Positions 35,976-44,290 of a stretch of 57,292 nt of DNA are shown piece by piece. Every line of letters starts with the position of its first letter. Within the stretch, counting starts at the first letter, position 1. This DNA is from Sporomusa malonica (GTDB lineage Bacteria > Bacillota > Negativicutes > Sporomusales > Sporomusaceae): positions 1 to 57,292 of the forward strand of contig NZ_FWXI01000029.1 in the NCBI RefSeq assembly GCF_900176355.1, written 5' to 3'. The notes beneath the pieces were generated by a model. That model was not told the origin of the DNA, did not search any database, and worked only from the letters and a program-made list of their open reading frames with translations. Both the position numbers and the translations under genes were made by a program.

Positions 35976-36743
35976 CTACTTAAAATCTACAATGCAGATA
36001 CCATAGTCAGCTATTATTCTTTTGGCATCATCTATTTTAGCGGCGGCAGGAGTTGTGAAGTCCTGCCCCTGAATTCCCATTGCACTATACTTCGACTGGC
36101 CGAAATCATGATAAGGCAAAAGTTCGACACCCACCACGCGCGTATGCGAAAGATATTCACACATTGCTTTGATGTTTTGCTCATTGGCGTTAACTTCTTC
36201 AATAAACGGCACGCGAACAATAGTATTCGGATGCATCCGGGATATCTGCTTGATGTTTTCTAAAATCTTACGATTGCTGACTCCGGTCATTTTCTTATGA
36301 ACCTCGTCGTCCATATGCTTGATATCTACAAAAACGCAATCCAGCTGTTCAAAAATGTCTTTTACTTGTTCAAAATCAAAATAACCACTCGTTTCAACAG
36401 CCGTATCAATCCCCAGTTGACTGCAGGCTGCTGTAAGCTGCCGCAAGAATTCAGGCTGGGCAAAGGGCTCTCCCCCGGAAAAGGTAACCCCGCCTCCAGA
36501 CTCCCGATAGAAGACAGCATCTCTTTTTACTACTTTCAAAACATCTTCAACCGTCACTGTAGAGCCTATTGTCTTGCGGGCACCAGTCGGACATACTTCA
36601 GGATTTCCATTCCACGACTCCGGATTCGAACACCATTTACATCTTAGCGGGCAGCCTTTAAAGAAAATAGTGCTCCTGATTCCTTCACCATCATGCAGCG
36701 ACCAGCGCTGTATTTGAAATATATTGCCACTACATGGCTTCAT
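35976..36743 (-). CDS. Glycyl-radical-enzyme activase (radical SAM), short form
   Basis: A 255-residue radical-SAM activase that installs the glycyl radical on the upstream enzyme. The start is ATG 36743, inside the last codons of the GRE gene (14-nt overlap, coupled); an in-frame upstream extension lies wholly inside the GRE gene. The radical-SAM cluster motif is C31-x3-C35-x2-C38 (CPLRCKWC), preceded by SLHDGEGIRSTIFFKG. GGGVTFSGGEPFAQ and TAVETSGYFD are conserved. Most GRE activases outside the PflA group carry an extra ferredoxin insert with about eight Cys after the first motif; here only C51 (VCPTGA) remains, so the accessory clusters appear to be missing. Confidence 0.92.
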   Translation of the reverse strand: MKPCSGNIFQIQRWSLHDGEGIRSTIFFKGCPLRCKWCSNPESWNGNPEVCPTGARKTIGSTVTVEDVLKVVKRDAVFYRESGGGVTFSGGEPFAQPEFLRQLTAACSQLGIDTAVETSGYFDFEQVKDIFEQLDCVFVDIKHMDDEVHKKMTGVSNRKILENIKQISRMHPNTIVRVPFIEEVNANEQNIKAMCEYLSHTRVVGVELLPYHDFGQSKYSAMGIQGQDFTTPAAAKIDDAKRIIADYGICIVDFK

Positions 36744-39099
36744 AGGTTGTTCTTTCAATGATCGCATCCTGCGCTTCGCGGGACAGGTTGACAAACTGTG
36801 TACTGTAACCGGCCACCCGGACAAGCAAATCCTTATACTCCTCCGGATGCTCCTGTGCTTTTCTCAATACTTCAGTGGAAATCACGTTAAACTGAACATG
36901 AAAAGCGCCAAGGGCAAAGTACGCTCTGATAATAGCTGCCAGGTTTTTCAGGTCTCTATCTGTTTTCAATAAGTCAGGGGATAATTTAACGTTCATCAGC
37001 GTACCACCTGAATGCACGTCATGATTGATCTTGGCAACAGAGCGCATCGCAGCGGTCGGACTTGTCAGGTCAGTCCCTGCATGTGGTGAAACGCCTTCGG
37101 TCAAAGGTGTTTTAGCCTTTCTGCCATCCGGTGTCGCCCCGATTACACTCCCTGCCGGGATATAGTTGGAGATACCCATGAACGCCGAATTGAAAGGTGC
37201 GCCAAAATAGTCTTTATAGGCCCGTACTTCTCTGTAGAAGAAATCGCTTATTTCGGCAGCGATAAAATCAACATAGTCATCATCATTGCCATACTTCGGA
37301 CAAGCAAGCGCCGCTTGTCTCAGCTCTTCATAACCTTCCCAGTCGGCCTCCAAAGCCTTGCCGATTTCTTCTAATGTATATTTTTTATCCTCAAATACCA
37401 GTTTTTTGATCATGGCTAACGAGTTGGCCGAGTCAGCAATCCCGATTCCGGTAAGAACCGGTCCCAGATTATATTTAGCGCCGCCTTTGCTAAGGTCTTT
37501 TCCTTGCTCCATACAGCCTTCCACAAGCATGGAAAGGTATGGCCTTGGTACCATTTCAGCATGAATCTGCTGGGCGGTAATTGACCCGATCACAGAATGC
37601 TTTACCAGATAAGCAAGTTGTTTATAAAAGGCTGCTTTTACTTCTTCATAGCCATTAAATTCAGAAACAGGGATTTCAGCAAGACCCATATCTTTTCCGT
37701 AGATGCGGCTTTTACCGCTGTTTAAGGCAAATTCAAGAGCGGCGGCCAAATTAATATTAACTGCCGACGTCCACTTGCCGATTTTCCTAAAGTGCGGCAC
37801 CACACAGCCGCAATTACTCCAATCACGTGCATCTTCAGGCGATAGTCCTTCCGCGAGCAGCATGGCCGCCCCAATCCCGTCGTTGTGTACTGCAGGAAAT
37901 CCTGTCCCGACACGAATTAGTTTACATACAGCTAAGAGAAATTCAGCCGGACTATCGGGGTGAATCCGCACACTCAAGCCTGGCTGGTGTGTTTTTACGT
38001 TCTCAGTGGCTTTAAGACACATGTAAGAAAGTTCATTTGTTGCATCCCGGCCTTCTCTTGTTCTGCCGCCCAGAGTCAAATTCTGGAATGAGTTATAGCC
38101 GGCAAAAAATTTGGCGGTATTACTCGAAATAGCCCATACCCATTCAGAAAGCTTAATCCAAAGCGCCTCAATTAATTCTTGCGCTTTTTCCGCCGTTACA
38201 CTGCCTGCTTTTATATCAGCGGCATAGTATGGATACATATATTGATCAAATCTGCCCAGATTCAAGGCCAGGGAGTTTTCGGACAGTATCGAGCCAAGCT
38301 GGGTAAACCATACTGCCTGTACTGCTTCATAAAAATTTTCCGGGGGCTGTTCCGGTACCTTACGGCAAATCCTGGCAATTTCAAGCAGTTCTTCTTTACG
38401 CAGACTATCCTCCTCGACTTGCGCTAGCTGCATGGCTTTATCCGCATAGCGGTTAGCCAAAATGACAATTCCTTCGCATACCCACACGGCAGAGTTGTAA
38501 AAATCGATTTTTTCCAAGGCCTCGGCGCTAACCGGTTCCAAACTTTGTAACTGCCTGAGCGCCTCTTCCTTAAGCCCGCCAAAACCTTTTTTAAAGATGA
38601 TATCCTGATAGTCGGCAGTAATCTCGCCAATTGCGTTTCTCCATTTGGAATCGTTATCGATAATGCCTGTATCAATCAAAATTTTTGCCGTTTCCGGATT
38701 GATGCGTGACAAAAAATTTTCCTCCAAAGATTTGCCTTTCCAGTATGGAAAAATCTCTTTGCGCAAGATATTTTTTGCTTCTTGATCAATACAATAGGGG
38801 TCCTGATCCCGACTTTCAAAGAAGTCCATTTCCTCATCGACCCATTTCCAGGAATATTCGGGACAAACAGCCCCGGACTTCAGGAATTCACCGACAGATC
38901 CAACAATAAGTTCGTTGTCAAAAATGGTTACGGGAATACTCTTACACACATCCTGAAATGCTTTTGCCCGTCGTCTAATCACTGATTCACCTTCAGATTT
39001 TTGGTGTGATGCCGTAAAAGCCATTGCCCGGTGAATACTAATAGATGGCTTAGCATCAAGGTATGACTTTTTAAAACCTTCAATACGTTTACTAGACAT
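36730..39099 (-). CDS. Glycyl radical enzyme of unassigned class
   Basis: A 789-residue glycyl radical enzyme of the PFL/dehydratase/CutC fold. The start is ATG 39099 behind GAGGAGGG. Typical blocks are present: LGRFDQYMYPYYAAD, LTLGGRTREGRDATNELSYM, GTGFPAVHNDGIG, EGCMEQGKDLSKGGAKYN and the radical site RVAGYSTQF (Gly764). The active-site loop reads W427-S-N-C430-G-C432-V-V-P435. Dehydratases, CutC, isethionate lyase and arylacetate decarboxylases characteristically have Glu two residues after the thiyl Cys; here it is Val434. PFL has adjacent Cys-Cys; here two Cys are one residue apart. The substrate is therefore unclear. Its own activase follows immediately. Confidence 0.93.
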   Translation of the reverse strand: MSSKRIEGFKKSYLDAKPSISIHRAMAFTASHQKSEGESVIRRRAKAFQDVCKSIPVTIFDNELIVGSVGEFLKSGAVCPEYSWKWVDEEMDFFESRDQDPYCIDQEAKNILRKEIFPYWKGKSLEENFLSRINPETAKILIDTGIIDNDSKWRNAIGEITADYQDIIFKKGFGGLKEEALRQLQSLEPVSAEALEKIDFYNSAVWVCEGIVILANRYADKAMQLAQVEEDSLRKEELLEIARICRKVPEQPPENFYEAVQAVWFTQLGSILSENSLALNLGRFDQYMYPYYAADIKAGSVTAEKAQELIEALWIKLSEWVWAISSNTAKFFAGYNSFQNLTLGGRTREGRDATNELSYMCLKATENVKTHQPGLSVRIHPDSPAEFLLAVCKLIRVGTGFPAVHNDGIGAAMLLAEGLSPEDARDWSNCGCVVPHFRKIGKWTSAVNINLAAALEFALNSGKSRIYGKDMGLAEIPVSEFNGYEEVKAAFYKQLAYLVKHSVIGSITAQQIHAEMVPRPYLSMLVEGCMEQGKDLSKGGAKYNLGPVLTGIGIADSANSLAMIKKLVFEDKKYTLEEIGKALEADWEGYEELRQAALACPKYGNDDDYVDFIAAEISDFFYREVRAYKDYFGAPFNSAFMGISNYIPAGSVIGATPDGRKAKTPLTEGVSPHAGTDLTSPTAAMRSVAKINHDVHSGGTLMNVKLSPDLLKTDRDLKNLAAIIRAYFALGAFHVQFNVISTEVLRKAQEHPEEYKDLLVRVAGYSTQFVNLSREAQDAIIERTTYEAM

Positions 39100-39154
39100 A
39101 TTTGTCCCTCCTCGGATTTTGATACAATTCTCTACGAAGCAGCATTTAGATTTT

Positions 39155-39180
39155 ATTTTCGATTTTCGAATATATACAAT
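39155..39180. promoter_or_regulatory. Putative GntR operator in the GRE promoter
   Basis: ATTTTCGATTTTCGAATATATACAAT lies about 56 nt upstream of the GRE start codon. Its TTTTCGAATATATACA half matches TTTTCGAATGTATACA on the minus strand of the palindrome upstream of the GntR gene. FCD-type GntR proteins commonly bind GTATAC-centred sites. Confidence 0.6.
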
Positions 39181-39265
39181 AATCAAAGCTAACGTTATAA
39201 ACATTTAGCTTTGGTGTGTTCGGTTTCGTTTTAATACTATTAAAAGAAGAATTTTAATAAATCGA

Positions 39266-39925
39266 TTAGCTTAGGTATTCGATCAGGTTATTGCTTGCAT
39301 CAGCCATATGTTTGCGTAATATTTTTTGAGCACCTTTAATATTTCCCTGGGCACAAGCATTTAGTAACGCACGATGTTCTTCCTGCGATTTTGTCTGGTA
39401 ATGCATTGTTGTCAAATATAACCGCATATAACGTTCAACATTGTTATGTAGGTTTTGAATCATCGCAAGTAACTTCGGCCGGTTTGCGGATCGATAGAGA
39501 GTTTCGTGAAACTGCCAGTTCAGTTCGCTCCAATGATTACTCTGGGTTTCTTCATCTGCCTTTTTTAAAATTTCGTCCGCCTCTGCCAAAACGTCTTCAG
39601 TCAAATTAGGAATAGCCAGCTCTAATGCCCCTAATTCCAAAAAAAGCCGTATATCAAAAATCTCCTGCGCTTCGGCTACGGATAATTCACTAACCACCGC
39701 TCCACGATTAGGATAAAAGCGTACCAATCCCTCCGCTTCCAGGCTTTTCAATGCCTCCCGCAGGGCACTCATGCTTACGCCGAATTTGGTAGCTAATTCC
39801 TCCTGTTTGAGTTGGACTCCCCCACTAAGTTCCCCGGACAGAATGGCTTCGCGAAGAATATTCGTAATCATGCCAGGCAACGTACGATATGCAGTTTTTA
39901 TCTGACCAGTAAAGTTATTTTTCAT
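39266..39925 (-). CDS. GntR-family (FadR/FCD) transcriptional regulator
   Basis: A 219-residue regulator with a winged helix at residues about 13-75 (LREAILSGELSGGVQLKQEE; LATKFGVSMSALREALKSLE) and an FCD effector domain (FDIRLFLELGALELAI, with the metal-site His/Asp pattern in LNWQFHETLYRSANRP and EEHRALLNAC). The ATG at 39925 is chosen; a longer open frame to 40036 runs through the palindromic operator, which makes it unlikely. Neither has a strong ribosome site. It is upstream of and co-oriented with the GRE, whose promoter has a related site, so it likely controls the GRE operon and itself. FCD ligands are often organic acids. Confidence 0.88.
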   Translation of the reverse strand: MKNNFTGQIKTAYRTLPGMITNILREAILSGELSGGVQLKQEELATKFGVSMSALREALKSLEAEGLVRFYPNRGAVVSELSVAEAQEIFDIRLFLELGALELAIPNLTEDVLAEADEILKKADEETQSNHWSELNWQFHETLYRSANRPKLLAMIQNLHNNVERYMRLYLTTMHYQTKSQEEHRALLNACAQGNIKGAQKILRKHMADASNNLIEYLS

Positions 39926-39964
39926 GCTTTTACTATAGAACTTTTTAACGGTTTTGTAAACTCC

Positions 39965-39997
39965 ATTTTCGATTGTATGATGTATACATTCGAAAAT
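39965..39997. promoter_or_regulatory. Palindromic operator upstream of the GntR gene
   Basis: Outer arms ATTTTCGA (39965-39972) and TCGAAAAT (39990-39997) flank an inner TGTATACA (39981-39988). It lies 40 nt upstream of the GntR start, as expected for autoregulation, and shares its half-site with 39155-39180. Confidence 0.65.
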
Positions 39998-40125
39998 ACC
40001 ATTCGGATGCAGAGAGCCTTTAATCCTGACCATCATACATCATTTCATCTGTATTCATTATTATACTAAAAGAAACAGCCGAAAATAAATAACAAGCCTT
40101 TGAATAACCTTCAAAGGCTTGTTTA
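39998..40125. other. GntR upstream region and boundary hairpin
   Basis: No gene. It contains a 12-bp perfect hairpin, ACAAGCCTTTGA (40092-40103) with TCAAAGGCTTGT (40111-40122), directly before the tRNA-Ser-like repeat. Copies 2 and 3 of the repeat are also preceded by hairpins (44011-44034 and 50270-50294), so the hairpin marks the element edge. Confidence 0.6.
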
Positions 40126-40405
40126 CTGGCGGAGAGGAAGAGAACGTCACTAATACCTTAAACAAACCCCCATAAAACATGCGTTTATGTTAGGAATGCC
40201 TCCGTTTTATCATTACGCATAAAAATTAATCGGCCTTGACCCTATTCTTCATTGAAACTACCAGCCTAAATCGGCGTCACCCAAGCCTCCTACTTCCTCA
40301 ATGGTCAGTCCTCATTGAACCTCATTAAAAGCGATGGTTTTAAATCTCACGAGTAGATAACTAAAGCCGCTGATCCTAGTTCAGGATTGGCGGCTTACCT
40401 TTACC
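40126..40405. repeat. Dispersed element copy 1, with tRNA-Ser 3'-end-like core
   Basis: The first 36 nt (CTGGCGGAGAGGAAGAGAAC and 16 more) are identical in three copies at 40126, 44045 and 50305. Reverse-complemented, the start reads CTCTTCCTCTCCGCCAG, like the acceptor end of a tRNA-Ser. Homology continues, with decay, through ATAAAACATGCGTTTATGTT and TTACGCATA to a common end at TTTACCAG-TATTCAACAAA. The distal end runs into the 3' end of a broken DUF4143 ATPase gene. Probable attachment-site or mobile-unit remnant. Confidence 0.75.
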
Positions 40406-41131
40406 AGTTATTCAACAAAGAATCTTTGATATTCAAATGGATAATCCCCTTTTGGGACATATCAACATCATCCATACTGACCACAAACTTAGGAAAGTTA
40501 TCTTTAATTTGGAGCAGATTCCAAAACTCCCGTTCCTGTATTTTTTTATCGGCTAAGAGATAGGCAACTTGAACATAGATGCTTTTCCCTTGCTTTTCGG
40601 CAACAAAATCAATCTCCTTTGTGTCAAGTTTACCGGACATATACATCATATCCGCGCCGTCGAAGCTCTAAATATACAATATTTTTAAGGGTTTGAGATA
40701 TATCATCCTGCATATATCCTAAAACAGCGTGCTTAAAGGCCTTGTCCGCTAAATAAAACTTCTCTTGCGTTTTCAGAATCTCTCTGCCTTGTAGTTGCCT
40801 GGCGCGAACGCCCGTTCAAGATATAGGCACTTTCTAGCTTCGAAAGGTAATTATAGATCGTTTCTACATCAATACTCCGGCTTTGGCTTGTCAAAAAACC
40901 TTTGATAGAATTCGCTGAAAAGGTGTTGCCAATGTTATCAAAAGCGTACTTCACAACACGTTCCAACTGGTCAATCTTCCGAAATTGGTTGCGCTTAACA
41001 ATGTCAGTAAAAATGGTAGTGTTGTAAATATCTTTCACGATAACATAAGCTTCATCCTTCCGTAGGCAAATAGGAGTACAAATTTTAAGAAATTTAGTTT
41101 CAGGCAACTGCGATATCCTCGCACTATGCAC
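40401..41131 (-). pseudogene. Broken AAA/DUF4143 ATPase
   Basis: Remains of a DUF4143-type ATPase. 40733-41131 encodes the central part (DEAYVIVKDIYNTTIFTDIV, RNQFRKIDQLERVVKYAFDN, SIDVETIYNYLSKLESAYIL). The frame then slips, passes through remnants reading EKFYLADKAFKHAVLGY and NIVYLELRRRGYDVYV, and slips again into 40401-40649 (KEIDFVAEKQGKSIYVQVAY, ending HLNIKDSLLNNW). At least two frameshifts are visible, and the N-terminal P-loop domain is missing beyond about 41150. Its C terminus matches the fragment at 50671-50795. Confidence 0.85.
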
Positions 41132-41305
41132 CGCACCTTTACCAGTTCCACGAATTTACTGAAGCTGTTTTCCATTATTGTAGGCCTGATGCAAAGATGC
41201 AGAACTTAAAAGAGAAAAATGAAATAACAGCAAGTAAAATCAAGCAGTAATCTCTCTATTTCTTTATAATAAATGTAGGGTGATTGAAACGAGGTGGATA
41301 GACGA

Positions 41306-42271
41306 ATGTACGAGTGGCAGAAACAAATTCAAATAATCGTTGATGAAATTGACAAATGTGTTAAAAATTATAATGATGAAGCCTTGACACTACGCTTTCT
41401 TTCTCGGAGGCTGGGTTATTCTGAATTTTATACAACGAGAAAATTCAAAGAAATATCGGGTATGCAATTTAGGGATTATCTGCGTCATAGAAAATTAGCC
41501 TTTGCACTAAAAGAGGTTCGGGATAGTGAAAAAAGCCTTTTGGATATTGCTTTTGATTATGGTTTTTCATCACATGAAGCTTTTACCAGAGCTTTCAAGG
41601 AAACATATGGTGTAACTCCAAGTGAATACCGAAAAAAGCCTAAGCCTGTTGTCCTTCGTACAAAAATAAACCCTTTTGATCGCTACTTTTTAGGATTGGG
41701 AGAGATTGGGATGATGAAATCTACAGATGATATTAAATTTTATTTTATAACCATTTCAGCGCACAAATTTTTGCACATTAAAAACTATGAGAGTAATGGG
41801 TATTGGGATTTTTGGCAAAAACAAAGTCTTATTCCGGGACAGGACTGCGAAACAATTTGCGGCTTGCTCGATAGTATCAAGGGCAAATTGGATGATGATG
41901 GTGGGAGCGAATCTAACGGCGGAAGCGGTCAGATTATGGCGTACATTAATGACCCGGACGGCAGACTCTGCGATTGGGGTATTCCACGCACAGAGTGTTA
42001 TGGTGTACGACTTCCTTTTGATTATAAAGGCGAAGTACCGCCACAAATGCTTATGATTGATGTTCCCGAAGCCGAGTATATTGTTTTTGAACACGGGCCA
42101 TTCGATTATGAGCAGGAAAATCGTAGTGTGGAGGAAAAGATTGAAAAGGCAATGGCAACTTTTGATTTTGCAGGCACTGGTTACTGCTTTGATACTTCCC
42201 CCGGCAGAATAATTTACTTTTATCATAATCCGGAACGGTTTTTTAAGTATATCAGACCAGTGCGGAGGTAA
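41306..42271 (+). CDS. AraC-family regulator with GyrI-like ligand-binding domain
   Basis: A 321-residue regulator. The start is ATG 41306 behind GAGGTGG; a GTG 12 nt earlier lies in the ribosome site. Residues 1-115 hold two AraC helix-turn-helix motifs (LRFLSRRLGYSEFYTTRKFK; LLDIAFDYGFSSHEAFTRAF, then KETYGVTPSEYR). The C-terminal half resembles the GyrI/Rob effector domain (PPQMLMIDVPEAEYIVFEHG; CFDTSPGRIIYFYHNPERF), which usually binds hydrophobic small molecules. It is AT-rich, sits inside the mobile zone, and has no partner gene on its own strand. Confidence 0.88.
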   Translation: MYEWQKQIQIIVDEIDKCVKNYNDEALTLRFLSRRLGYSEFYTTRKFKEISGMQFRDYLRHRKLAFALKEVRDSEKSLLDIAFDYGFSSHEAFTRAFKETYGVTPSEYRKKPKPVVLRTKINPFDRYFLGLGEIGMMKSTDDIKFYFITISAHKFLHIKNYESNGYWDFWQKQSLIPGQDCETICGLLDSIKGKLDDDGGSESNGGSGQIMAYINDPDGRLCDWGIPRTECYGVRLPFDYKGEVPPQMLMIDVPEAEYIVFEHGPFDYEQENRSVEEKIEKAMATFDFAGTGYCFDTSPGRIIYFYHNPERFFKYIRPVRR

Positions 42272-42513
42272 ATAAAATCGACTGCTTTCCACTATAGTCA
42301 ATGACCATATGAAGTCATGTTTTGTTTAATTCATTTTCTATATCTTTCCCATAATGCTCCAAGATTTCTTGTTAATCTAAATTAGCTGTCTTCCATCATA
42401 CCCATATGCCAAATTTTTATAGTTGCGCGAAAATGTAAATATTACAATTTTATTTATCATAAAAAGGACTTCTTTATTCATAAAGCGCTTTTTTATAGAG
42501 GTTTAATCGTTTG

Positions 42514-43344
42514 CTATTTTTCCAGGATAATTGCAATAGTCGAACTATCTTCCATATAAGGTTTGCCCGTAACGTCACTGAATAAATCAAATTTCTTAAA
42601 CCCTGCTTCATATACTTCTTTTGTTAAAGTTGCTGGAGTATAATAGCAATTCCATATATAATATTTTCTGATTCTGTTATCCGTAATTACAGCGGTTTGT
42701 TCTAGTGTCACATTGTCGGAATACTTGTACTGTGCATTCAATGAAAGATATTTTTCTGCACTCCAAAATCCCCCATCTTCATGAACTTTCCAAGTCTTTA
42801 ATTCTTCAAACTCGTTGTACTTCACCATGGAAAATACATCTAATAGAAGCTTTCCACCGCTTTTTAGACCATGGTATATTTTTCGTAGTATTATCGCCCT
42901 GTTTTCGACTGACAGTGCTCCATAATCACAGTAAATAAACGTTGTTACATCAAACACATTGTCATAATTCATTTTCAGATAATCCTGGTAAATATACGTT
43001 ATGTCTAAGCCTTGTTGGTGACCGGAACTTGTAGCATGCTCTATTGACCGCTTTGAAAAATCAAGCCCAGTGACTCTGTAACCAGCTTTACAAAACCGTT
43101 CAGTGTACAGCCCAGGTCCACAGCCGATGTCTAATAATTGGGGGTATTCGGAAGATGGTATAGTTTCTTGAATCCATTTTACGGACTGTTCAATAAAGCT
43201 CAATTTTCGGCTTGCACCTTCGTAATCTGGATTAAGGTGGGCTGTGAGCATATGCTTAGAAATATGCTCATCATTCCAGAAATTAACCTCGTTTTGCTTA
43301 TAAATCGCAGGATGCTCCAAATACATAAAAATATCATTATACAT
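42514..43344 (-). CDS. Class I SAM-dependent methyltransferase
   Basis: A 276-residue Rossmann methyltransferase. SAM-binding motif I is LLDIGCGPGLYTERFC, followed by GYRVTGLDFSKRSIEHA and the post-I strand FDVTTFIYCDYGAL. The C-terminal part (YYIWNCYYTPATLTKEVYEA) is typical of small-molecule methyltransferases. The substrate is not recognisable. AAGGAG lies before the ATG. A leader with two terminator-like hairpins precedes it (see 43377-43479), which would be unusual for a housekeeping gene. Low GC and location suggest mobile cargo. Confidence 0.87.
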   Translation of the reverse strand: MYNDIFMYLEHPAIYKQNEVNFWNDEHISKHMLTAHLNPDYEGASRKLSFIEQSVKWIQETIPSSEYPQLLDIGCGPGLYTERFCKAGYRVTGLDFSKRSIEHATSSGHQQGLDITYIYQDYLKMNYDNVFDVTTFIYCDYGALSVENRAIILRKIYHGLKSGGKLLLDVFSMVKYNEFEELKTWKVHEDGGFWSAEKYLSLNAQYKYSDNVTLEQTAVITDNRIRKYYIWNCYYTPATLTKEVYEAGFKKFDLFSDVTGKPYMEDSSTIAIILEK

Positions 43345-43376
43345 AAAACCACTCCTTAAAATTAGTCAACTAAAAA

Positions 43377-43479
43377 AGCCGTAGATTTTACTCTACGGCT
43401 AATCTTCTTAAGGTGAAGATAAGTTTAAGAATAAAATAAAACCAAACAGTAGGCACAAAAACAAAACCGCTAAACGGTT
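43377..43479 (-). promoter_or_regulatory. Attenuator-like leader of the methyltransferase gene
   Basis: Reading toward the gene, AACCG-loop-CGGTT (43465-43479) is followed by TTGTTTTTG. Then AGCCGTAGA-loop-TCTACGGCT (43377-43400) is followed by TTTTTTAG, and the ribosome site of the methyltransferase starts just after. Both look like intrinsic terminators in the 5' leader with no upstream gene to terminate, so transcription attenuation is likely. A third small hairpin (ATCCG...CGGAT) lies near 43549-43566. Confidence 0.6.
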
Positions 43480-44044
43480 GCTTTTCACCTATTGAATTGA
43501 TTTTATTTACTCTTTTCCAGTTGCATCTATACCACCGATTTTGTGGTATCCGACACGCCGGATATTCATCACCTTTTCATTAAATTATATTTTTATTTTA
43601 TAGCCGTATTGCTTTGCTTGTCAATGGAGAGATTATTACGTTCTCATCCATACATTCCGTTTTGTTGGCTGTCTATCTCATTATTTTAGGATTTGGTACT
43701 TGCTTCCTTCTGCATCCTGCCAATTACTCGCAATCACGAAATGCACCGAAGAGGTTACCAGTTCGTGCCTATAGCTGACGATATCAACATCCGTGAATTA
43801 TCTTGTGATAATTACTGATAAATCAAAACTATACCCTTGGCATTACTTATCCTAATGCCGTTAGTGATATTTGTTGATTCTCATTCTGAAGATTTTCCAA
43901 ATCATCAGGTAATTTATTCAAATACTCATTTGCATTTATTTTATTCCTCATTTTTGATGGGGCAAAATGGGGGCAAAAAGGCAAATCGACTTATTTCTAA
44001 ACACAAAAAAGCCTCGCGCAAAACTGCGCAAGGCATTGATTTCA
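43480..44044. other. Non-coding stretch with a possible integrase tail
   Basis: No intact gene. A plus-strand frame ending past 44045 reads FLMGQNGGKKANRLISKHKK, which resembles the C-terminal tails of tyrosine integrases that end at tRNA attachment sites. The hairpin GCCTcGCGCA / TGCGCaAGGC (44011-44034) follows. The rest is AT-rich without signals I can name. Confidence 0.4.
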
Positions 44045-44290
44045 CTGGCGGAGAGGAAGAGAACGTCACTAATACCTTAAACAGAACCCTATAAAACATG
44101 CGTTTATGTTAGGAATGCCTTCTTTTTCGTCATTACGCATAGAATTTGATCGACCCTTGACCCTATTTTTCATTGAGACTACCACCAGTCTAAATCTCGT
44201 CTAAAAGCGGTGGGTTTAAACCTCGCGAGTGGATAACCAAAGCCGCTGATCCTAAAATTAGGATTGGCTACTTATCTTTACCAGCTATTC
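44045..44290. repeat. Dispersed element copy 2, with tRNA-Ser 3'-end-like core
   Basis: Starts with the same 36 nt as copies 1 and 3 and continues through the ATAAAACATGCGTTTATGTT block to CTTATCTTTACCAGCTATTCAACAAAG near 44292. Unlike copies 1 and 3 it does not continue into ATPase sequence, so the unit is truncated or was joined to different DNA here. Confidence 0.75.

Noticed and set aside
40126..40220. Complete tRNA-Ser gene at the repeat core
   Set aside because: Only about 17 nt of the acceptor/T-arm side match; the T loop, anticodon and D arms are absent in all three copies.
43837..44094. 85-residue plus-strand frame taken as a gene
   Set aside because: Only its end resembles an integrase tail, and it runs into the repeat core; treated as a remnant, not a gene.
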